DNA from: Actinomycetes bacterium
GTDB taxonomy: Bacteria; Actinomycetota; Actinomycetes; Actinomycetales; Cellulomonadaceae
Reading direction: 5' to 3'
NCBI GenBank assembly: GCA_023428465.1
Contig: JAEYXM010000256.1
Location: forward strand, 1-10,078
Length of the DNA stretch: 10,078 nucleotides
Shown here: in pieces, positions 5,233 to 10,078 of the stretch
Numbering within the stretch: the first letter of the stretch is position 1
Layout: every line of letters begins with the position of its first letter
The notes under the pieces: generated by a model
Told to the model about the DNA's origin: nothing
What the model saw: the letters and a program-made list of their open reading frames with translations, nothing else
Database searches by the model: none
Made by a program: the position numbers and the translations under genes

Positions 5233-6086
5233 CGGGCCCTCCCGTGCGACATCCGCCGCTCCACCAGCGCCAGCCCGGCGACCACGGCCCGCTCGAACCC
5301 GAAGCTCAGGGCGATGATCACGGCCGTCCAGGCGAACAGGTCGGCCGTCTCGAGGAACACCTTCGCCTGGTAGAGCCGCTCGCCGATCGACCCGTCCGCC
5401 AGGCCGATCACCTCCGCCGCGATCCCCGACTTCCACGCCAGCCCGACGCCGACGCGGCAGCTCGCGGTCAGGTACGGCAGGACGGCCGGCACGTCCATCG
5501 CGGGCAGGCGCCGCCAGAACGGCACGCGGAACACGGTCGCGACCTCGAGCAGCGCACGGTCCCGCTGCCGGATGCCCTCCAGCACGGTCGTGTACGTGAT
5601 GGGCAGCACCATGAGGAAGCTGATGACGAACGCCAGCTCGCCGCTGCTCGCCCAGATGAGCACCAGGATGATGAAGCTGACGACCGGCGTCGTGCGGATC
5701 GCGGTGAGCGCGGGCGTGAGCAGCGCGTCGACGACGCGCGACGCCGCGGCCGCCGCAGCGGCCAGGACACCGGCGAGGACCGCCGTCGCGAACCCGCCCG
5801 CGATGCGCGCGAACGAGTGCCACACGGTCACCCAGAAGTCGCCGGTCACGACCAGCTCGGCCAGACGGCCGAGCGCGCCCGCGGGCGTGACCAGCAGAAT
5901 CTCCTGGTCGACGACGATCGCCGCGACCTGCCAGACCGCCAGCCAGAACGCGACGACGAGCACCGGGCGGGCGACCCTGCGCGCAGCGGCGCCCGCGGCA
6001 CCCGCGGCGGGACGGGGCGCGTCGCCGCCCCCCGCCCCGCCCGTGGGGACGGAGCCGCCTGCGTCAGCCGCCGAAGTAGAAGTCAT
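5229..6086 (-). CDS. ABC transporter permease, NitT/TauT (SsuC/TauC-like) type
   Basis: This is the membrane subunit of the importer, 285 aa, with a BPD_transp_1 fold. After a 35-residue Gly/Ala-rich cytoplasmic start come about six helices: 41-59, 92-116, 134-147, 150-167, 210-228 and 250-272. The EAA-type coupling loop, which docks on the ATPase, is at about 181-206 (EVATVFRVPFWRRLPAMDVP then AVLPYL), with the usual Leu-Pro and Pro before the next helix. This is the COG0600 pattern. The ATG at 6086 is my choice, giving a 23-bp overlap with the end of the binding-protein gene; a GTG at 6104 in the same frame would add six residues. Neither has a clear ribosome binding site, so translation probably relies on coupling to the upstream gene. 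One permease gene suggests a homodimer. Confidence 0.9.
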   Translation of the reverse strand: MTSTSAADAGGSVPTGGAGGGDAPRPAAGAAGAAARRVARPVLVVAFWLAVWQVAAIVVDQEILLVTPAGALGRLAELVVTGDFWVTVWHSFARIAGGFATAVLAGVLAAAAAAASRVVDALLTPALTAIRTTPVVSFIILVLIWASSGELAFVISFLMVLPITYTTVLEGIRQRDRALLEVATVFRVPFWRRLPAMDVPAVLPYLTASCRVGVGLAWKSGIAAEVIGLADGSIGERLYQAKVFLETADLFAWTAVIIALSFGFERAVVAGLALVERRMSHGRAR

Positions 6087-7122
6087 CGCCAGGCATGGTC
6101 CCACCGACGGCGGCCGGGTCGGCGTCGAACAGCACCTGCAGGTACCCGCTGAACGCCGCCTTCATGGGCGCGCCGTCGATGAACACGATGTGCGACGCCG
6201 GGATCGCGGCCTCCGCGACGGGCGCCGCGGGGACGATGCCGGCGTCGGCGATGAGGACCGCGGCGTCGGCGGGGTTGTCGTTGGTGAAGGCGGTCGACGC
6301 CTCGTAGTCGGCGAGGAAGTCCGCGAACGCCTCCGGGTAGGCCTCGACGAACGCCTTCTGCACGACGACGACGCCGGTCACCAGCTGGGAGTCCTCGGCG
6401 ACGGCGTCCCACTCGTCAGTCAGGTTGAGGGCGGTGCGCACGGACGCGTTCTGGGTCTTCACGACGGTCGCGAAGGGCTGCGGCAGCATCCCGACGGCGT
6501 CGGGCGTGCTCGCCAGGACCGCGGCGACCTCCGTGTGCTCGCTGCGGTACTCGACGGTCACGTCGACGCCGGGCTCCAGACCGTTGGCGCGCAGCACGTA
6601 GTTGAGTGCGTACTCCGGCGAGGCGCCCTTGCCGGACGCGTAGACCGTCCTGCCGCGCAGGTCCGCCACGGACTGCACGGACTCGCCGGCCTCGAGGATC
6701 TCCAGGACCCCGAGCGTGTTGATCGCAGCGACCTGGATCGCGGCACCGTCGTCACCGAGCGTGCGGTTGTAGATGACGGCCGCGAGGTTCGCGGGCAGGA
6801 GCGCGATGTCCGCCTCGCCCTGCACGACGAGCGGCACGACCTCGTCGGGGGAGCCGTACATCGTCACGTCGTAGGCGTGCGCGGCCTCGCCCGCCTCGAC
6901 GTCCTCGATGAGGCCCACCAGGCCCATCGTCGTCGGGCCCTTGAGCGAGGCGATCCGGATGCTGTCCGGCTCGGCCGGGGGCGTGGTCGCCGTCTCGGTC
7001 TCGGTGGCCGACGTCGTCGGGGCGGGCGTGCTCGACGACGTCCCCTCCGTGCCCGAGCTGCACCCCGTGAGCAGGGCGGCTGCGGCAAGGAGGGCGGTGG
7101 CCGCGGTGGCGAAGCGCTTCAC
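6064..7122 (-). CDS. ABC transporter substrate-binding lipoprotein, NitT/TauT-like, ligand unknown
   Basis: This is the extracellular binding protein of the importer, 352 aa, anchored by lipid. The signal is MKRF + Ala/Leu core + lipobox L-T-G-C, with Cys21 lipidated. A Ser/Thr/Pro/Glu-rich linker (22-53) leads to the two-lobed domain. The domain starts SIRIASLKGPTTMGLVGLIED (54-74) and continues with GEADIALLPANLAAVIYNR (102-120). Both segments fit the COG0715/NMT1-like group: the first strand and ligand loop, then a strand that senses the second lobe. The KGPT-MG-V motif is shared with a widespread subgroup usually annotated only as a nitrate/sulfonate-like binding protein, so I give no ligand. 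The start is the GTG at 7122: AAGAGG lies about six bases upstream and the signal peptide then begins correctly. Gene order binding protein-permease-ATPase with overlaps indicates one operon. Confidence 0.9.
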   Translation of the reverse strand: MKRFATAATALLAAAALLTGCSSGTEGTSSSTPAPTTSATETETATTPPAEPDSIRIASLKGPTTMGLVGLIEDVEAGEAAHAYDVTMYGSPDEVVPLVVQGEADIALLPANLAAVIYNRTLGDDGAAIQVAAINTLGVLEILEAGESVQSVADLRGRTVYASGKGASPEYALNYVLRANGLEPGVDVTVEYRSEHTEVAAVLASTPDAVGMLPQPFATVVKTQNASVRTALNLTDEWDAVAEDSQLVTGVVVVQKAFVEAYPEAFADFLADYEASTAFTNDNPADAAVLIADAGIVPAAPVAEAAIPASHIVFIDGAPMKAAFSGYLQVLFDADPAAVGGTMPGDDFYFGG

Positions 7123-7385
7123 GAGGTACCTCTTCTCGGGTGCGGCCGTCCGACCGGCGGGTCGGCAGCCGGCGGTGGCGTGGCGAGCGTGGCGGGCGAC
7201 CCGGATGCCAGCCGGACGACGTCCGACCCCATTGCACCGAGAAGCACCGACGAAACCGACGGTAGGCCCCACGGCCGCGCAGCACCGCGGACTTGGGGCC
7301 CACCCGGGCCCCGGAGCGCCGACGGCCGAGCCGTCGGGCCGCCGCGTAGCGTGGGGCCGTCCCGTCCCGCGTGAGCGGAGCTGCC
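7123..7385. other. Divergent control region between the ABC operon and the glycoside-hydrolase-like gene
   Basis: This is 263 bp with no gene. For the minus strand the best -10 is TACCGT (7264-7259), with no clear -35; it would give a leader of about 130 nt. For the plus strand the best -10 is TAGCGT (7347-7352), again without a good -35, giving a leader of about 27 nt. Between them is a 7-bp GC hairpin, GGGGCCC/GGGCCCC (7295-7301, 7306-7312). Just below the minus-strand -10 are three ACCGA repeats at 9-10 bp spacing. I looked for a TPP- or SAM-type riboswitch core in the ABC leader and did not find one. Confidence 0.4.
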
Positions 7386-8696
7386 GTGAGCCGACCGTCC
7401 GCCGTCGTGCCCGCCGTCGTCGGCGCGGCGCTCGCGGCCCTCCTCGCGCTCGCGGCATGCACCCCGCCCGGGCCGACGCCGTCGCCCACCCCCGCCGGCA
7501 CGTCCGCCCGCGCGCTGCCACCCGACCCGGCCACGCCGTCGCCGTCGCCGTCACCGACACCGTCACCGACTTCCACGCACCAGCCGCCGGCCGCCGCGGA
7601 CGCGCTCGAGCGCGCCGTCTGGGTGCACCTGTTCGATGCGTCGCTCAAGACACGCGACGGCATCCGCCGGGTCGTCGCGGACCTCGTCGCCGCGGATGCG
7701 ACCGCGGTGGTCGCGGAGGTCGTGCGGCGCCACGACGCCTACTACGACTCGGCGGTCCTGCCGCGGACCGCGGACCCCGAGCTGGAGCCCGGGCTCGACG
7801 TGCTCGCCGCACTGCTGGAGGAGGGGCACGCCGCGGGGCTCGAGGTGCACGCCTGGGTGCCCGTCGCGCCGACGTGGCACGAGTTCTACACGGACCTGCC
7901 GGCGCCGGCGGGCTGGGTCGCGACCGAGCACGGGCCGACCGCGCCCGAGGCCGACCGCTGGGTGACCCGCACCCGCGCCGGGGTCTGGGAGCCCTACCTC
8001 GACCCCGCCCTGCCGCAGGTACGCGATCACGTGGCGGCCGTCGTCGGCGAGATCGCCGAGCACTACGAGGTGGACGGCATCCACCTCGACTACGTGCGGT
8101 ACGCGTCCGCCGAGCACGGCTACCACCCGGCGGCGCTCGCCCGGTACGCCGCGGAGACCGGCGCCACAGGGACACCGGCGCCCGACGACGCCGCCTGGTC
8201 GCACTGGCGGCGCGCCCAGGTCACCGAGCTCGTGCGGACGGCGCGCGACGCCGTGCGCGCGACCGGCAGCGAGGCGGTCGTCTCGGCCGCGGTCATCGCA
8301 TGGGGGGACGGCCCCGGGGGGCCGACGACACCGTCGTTCGCGGACACCCGGGCCTACCGGGAGACGCTGCAGGACTGGCCGTCGTGGGCCGAGGGCGGCG
8401 TCGTGGACGCGCTGGCGCCCATGGACTACTTCCGCGAGGCCAACGCCGAGCAGGCGGGCTGGCTACGCACGTGGCTCGCGTTCGAGGCGGACCTCGCGCA
8501 GCGTACCGGGACGCGCGTGGTCCCGGGCGTAGCGGGCTACCTCAACGCGCCCGACGCCGCGTTGGTGCAGGTCAGCGCCGCGATGCAGGCCGTCGGCGCG
8601 GTCGCGCTCTACTCCTACCAGGGCTCCACGGACGACCCGGCGCACCCCTTGTGGGCCGACCTGGCGGCGTCGGGCTGGGGCGGGACTCCGGGCTGA
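7386..8696 (+). CDS. Secreted lipoprotein with glycoside-hydrolase-like GHL10 (DUF187) domain
   Basis: This is a predicted lipid-anchored extracellular protein of 436 aa. The signal peptide (hydrophobic core about 6-22) ends in lipobox L-A-A-C with Cys25. A flexible Pro/Thr/Ser linker (26-68) follows, including a PSPSPSPTPSPT run. From about residue 75 a TIM-barrel domain begins (ERAVWVHLFDASLKTRDGI). The best marker is VDGIHLDYVRY at 229-239, the family signature with D235, followed by PMDYF at 345-349 on a later strand. This matches GHL10/DUF187 (YngK-like) proteins, thought to be hydrolases of cell-wall or environmental polysaccharides, though few have a proven substrate. The domain is compact, with no extra carbohydrate-binding or cell-wall-binding module. 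The GTG at 7386 is preferred to the in-frame GTG at 7371 because CGGAG lies five bases before it. It stands alone and is convergent with the M20 gene. Confidence 0.88.
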   Translation: MSRPSAVVPAVVGAALAALLALAACTPPGPTPSPTPAGTSARALPPDPATPSPSPSPTPSPTSTHQPPAAADALERAVWVHLFDASLKTRDGIRRVVADLVAADATAVVAEVVRRHDAYYDSAVLPRTADPELEPGLDVLAALLEEGHAAGLEVHAWVPVAPTWHEFYTDLPAPAGWVATEHGPTAPEADRWVTRTRAGVWEPYLDPALPQVRDHVAAVVGEIAEHYEVDGIHLDYVRYASAEHGYHPAALARYAAETGATGTPAPDDAAWSHWRRAQVTELVRTARDAVRATGSEAVVSAAVIAWGDGPGGPTTPSFADTRAYRETLQDWPSWAEGGVVDALAPMDYFREANAEQAGWLRTWLAFEADLAQRTGTRVVPGVAGYLNAPDAALVQVSAAMQAVGAVALYSYQGSTDDPAHPLWADLAASGWGGTPG

Positions 8697-8723
8697 GGCC
8701 CACCCGCCCGTCCGGGTCAGCCC
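8690..8723. terminator. Possible bidirectional terminator between convergent genes
   Basis: GGGCTGA (8690-8696) and TCAGCCC (8717-8723) are perfect inverted repeats. A second pair, ACCCG (8702-8706) and CGGGT (8713-8717), lies inside them. The TGA of the glycoside-hydrolase-like gene (8694-8696) and the TGA of the M20 gene (8719-8717) each form part of one arm. A hairpin between two convergent genes fits a shared terminator, but neither side has a T-run, as is common in GC-rich actinobacteria. Confidence 0.45.
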
Positions 8724-9934
8724 TCGGCGAGCCGGTCCAGCGCGAGGCCCGCGAGGACGGCGGCGGCGACCGGGAGCGCCGAGTCGTCGAACCGCGCCTT
8801 CGAGGCGTGGTTGTACGGCGCGGTCGCCGGGTCCTCCCCACGCGGCGTGGCGCCGAGGAACAGGTAGGCGCCCGGGACCTCCTGCAGCACGTAGGAGAAG
8901 TCCTCGGCGCCGGACAGCGGCTGCTGCAGGGCCTCGTAGCGTCCGGCACCCGCGACGGCCTGGACGACGCGCTCGACCCGCGCGATCTGCGCGGCGTCGT
9001 TCACGGTCACGGGGTAGCCGCGCTCGTACTCGACCTCAGCCGTGAGGCCGTGCGCGGCCGCGACGTGCTCCAGGACGCGCGTGATCCGCTCGGGGACGGC
9101 GGCGTGCTGCGTGGGCGAGAAGGTGCGCACGGTCGCGGCGAGCTCGGCCGTGTCGGGGATGACGTTGTCCGTGGTTCCGGCGGTGATCCGGCCCACGGTC
9201 ACGACGACCGGGTCGTGCGCGTCGAACTGCCGCGTCACGGCCGTCTGGAGCGCGAGGACCATCTCCGCGGCGACGGGCACCGGGTCCGCGGCGAGGTGCG
9301 GCATCGAGCCGTGGCCGCCGCGCCCGCGCACGACGACGCGGACGGTGTCGTTCGCGGCCATGAGCGTGCCGGCCCGCGCGGTGACGACACCCGTCGGGAT
9401 CATCCCGGACGCCACGTGGATGCCGTACGCGGCGACGACGCGCGACCCGGCGGCGTCGAGCACGCCCTCCTCGATCATGATGCGCGCGCCGTGCGGCCCC
9501 TCCTCGCCCGGCTGGAACATGAGCACGACGGACCCGGCTATCTCGTCGCGGTACTCCGCGAGCAGGCGCGCGGCCCCGACCAGGCCGGCCACGTGCAGGT
9601 CGTGCCCGCACGCGTGCATGAGGCCGGGGTGCTTGCTGGTGAACGGCTCGCCGGAGTCCTCGGTGACGGGCAGGGCGTCCATGTCGCCGCGCAGCAGCAC
9701 CGCCGGCCCGGGCCGTGCGCCGCGCAGGACGGCGACGACCGAGCTCAGCCCGGCGCCCGTGGTGATCTCGAGCCCGAGCCCCTCGAGCGCCTCGAGCAGC
9801 CGGGCCTGCGTCTTCGGCAGGTCCAGGCCGAGCTCGGGGATGCGGTGCAGGTCGTGGCGCAGCGCGGCGAGCTCGGGGCCCATCGCCCCCGCCTCCGCGA
9901 GAAGGGTGTCCAGTGCGACGGGTGCCTGAGTCAT
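8717..9934 (-). CDS. M20-family amidohydrolase (M20D: hippurate/N-acyl-amino acid hydrolase-like)
   Basis: This is a cytoplasmic di-metal hydrolase of 405 aa that likely cleaves N-acyl amino acids such as hippurate or IAA conjugates. The residues expected for the M20D subfamily are visible: RGDMDALPV (82-90), MHACGHDLH (106-114) with metal ligands C109 and H111, catalytic and metal-binding QPGEEG (141-146) with E144/E145, H173 in GIHVASG, and C-terminal H376 in PYNHASK. The Cys in CGHD separates this group from carboxypeptidase-like M20 members. The lid/dimer domain is inserted from about 183 to 295 and has RGRGGHGSMPH (203-213). The full length and intact site argue for an active enzyme. The exact substrate is not shown. 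The ATG at 9934 has only a G-run next to it, but a GATACT -10 box ends six bases upstream, so the message may be leaderless. A probable gene end lies 25 bp upstream. Confidence 0.93.
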   Translation of the reverse strand: MTQAPVALDTLLAEAGAMGPELAALRHDLHRIPELGLDLPKTQARLLEALEGLGLEITTGAGLSSVVAVLRGARPGPAVLLRGDMDALPVTEDSGEPFTSKHPGLMHACGHDLHVAGLVGAARLLAEYRDEIAGSVVLMFQPGEEGPHGARIMIEEGVLDAAGSRVVAAYGIHVASGMIPTGVVTARAGTLMAANDTVRVVVRGRGGHGSMPHLAADPVPVAAEMVLALQTAVTRQFDAHDPVVVTVGRITAGTTDNVIPDTAELAATVRTFSPTQHAAVPERITRVLEHVAAAHGLTAEVEYERGYPVTVNDAAQIARVERVVQAVAGAGRYEALQQPLSGAEDFSYVLQEVPGAYLFLGATPRGEDPATAPYNHASKARFDDSALPVAAAVLAGLALDRLAEG

Positions 9935-9940
9935 CCCCCG

Positions 9941-9946
9941 AGTATC
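9941..9946 (-). promoter_or_regulatory. Candidate -10 box for the M20 gene
   Basis: On the minus strand, GATACT (9946-9941) is four of six to consensus and stands out as the only AT-containing hexamer near the gene. Transcription would begin about at the A of the start codon (9934). No convincing -35 is seen 16-18 bp upstream, where the probable upstream gene ends. Confidence 0.35.
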
Positions 9947-9959
9947 CCGCCCGGGTGGG

Positions 9960-10078
9960 CTACTGGTGGATGGCCGTGCCGCTCTCGCCGCGCATGGCCA
10001 GCGGCGCCTTCTCCAGCGAGCAGATCACCGCGCGGCGGGCCGGGCCGCTCGCGGCGGCCGCCAAGGCGGCCGGGACCA
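9960..10078 (-). CDS. Possible 3' end of an unrecognised gene (last 38 residues)
   Basis: A minus-strand frame open to the window edge ends with VICSLEKAPLAMRGESGTAIHQ and a TAG at 9962-9960. Every third position in this frame is G or C, as in the real genes here. An overlapping plus-strand frame from a GTG at 9955 or ATG at 9970 shares the same wobble positions and is equally open (MAVPLSPRMASGAFSSEQIT and onward), so the strand is not certain. I favour the minus strand because it is co-directional with the M20 gene, has more G in first positions and less G+C in second positions, and because the plus frame has no proper ribosome binding site. No family is recognised. Confidence 0.35.
   Translation of the reverse strand, partial: VPAALAAAASGPARRAVICSLEKAPLAMRGESGTAIHQ

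Noticed and set aside
3181..5373. Long open plus-strand frame of about 730 codons antisense to the transporter and ATPase genes
   Set aside because: Arg/Asp/His/Glu-rich composition with no domain; it only mirrors the strong codon bias of the minus-strand genes.
7123..7264. Riboswitch in the leader of the ABC operon
   Set aside because: No conserved TPP, SAM or cobalamin core was found; the leader contains only small GC hairpins and short direct repeats.
5572..7374. Long open plus-strand frame of about 600 codons antisense to the permease and binding-protein genes
   Set aside because: No recognisable domain, no ribosome binding site, and the minus-strand genes in the same place have clear signatures and proper starts.
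7533..7568. Simple-sequence CCGTCG/CCGTCAC run
   Set aside because: It simply encodes the Pro-Ser/Pro-Thr linker of the hydrolase-like lipoprotein.

Overview
The window is very GC-rich DNA with almost exclusively G or C in third codon positions, GTG starts, leaderless-looking promoters and short intergenic gaps. This fits a high-GC actinobacterium. The protein set suggests Micrococcales, of the Cellulomonas type, but that is an inference from codon use and gene content and not a species call. No rRNA, tRNA, CRISPR array, insertion sequence or prophage gene was seen. Layout, left to right: (1) 1-754: the 5' end of a Rossmann-fold NAD(P)/F420-type oxidoreductase on the minus strand, divergent from a MarR-family regulator. 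The 113-bp space between them holds two inverted copies of a TTGTAGCG-type operator, laid exactly over both promoters. (2) 766-2148: three small genes I cannot assign. One is a minus-strand lipoprotein; the other two form a plus-strand pair of about 115 aa proteins. (3) 2142-4431, minus strand: a DMT/EamA-family transporter followed 40 bp later by an APC-superfamily permease, probably one operon with its own promoter. (4) 4432-4661: a short non-coding stretch with a 33-bp tandem repeat and several stacked, partly exclusive hairpins. (5) 4651-7122, minus strand: a complete ABC importer of the NitT/TauT type (lipoprotein binding protein, permease, short ATPase). The genes overlap each other, so they are translationally coupled; the ligand is not known. 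(6) 7386-8696, plus strand: a lipid-anchored, Pro/Thr/Ser-linked glycoside-hydrolase-like (GHL10/DUF187) protein. (7) 8717-9934, minus strand: an M20-family amidohydrolase, convergent with the previous gene; an inverted repeat carries both stop codons. (8) The last ~120 bp probably hold the 3' end of another minus-strand gene that I do not recognise. Most of the window is ordinary chromosomal transport and metabolism. No clear new defence or mobile system is present. The parts most worth checking are the double MarR operator, the structured repeat behind the ABC operon, the unassigned ABC ligand, and the orphan trio at 766-2148.
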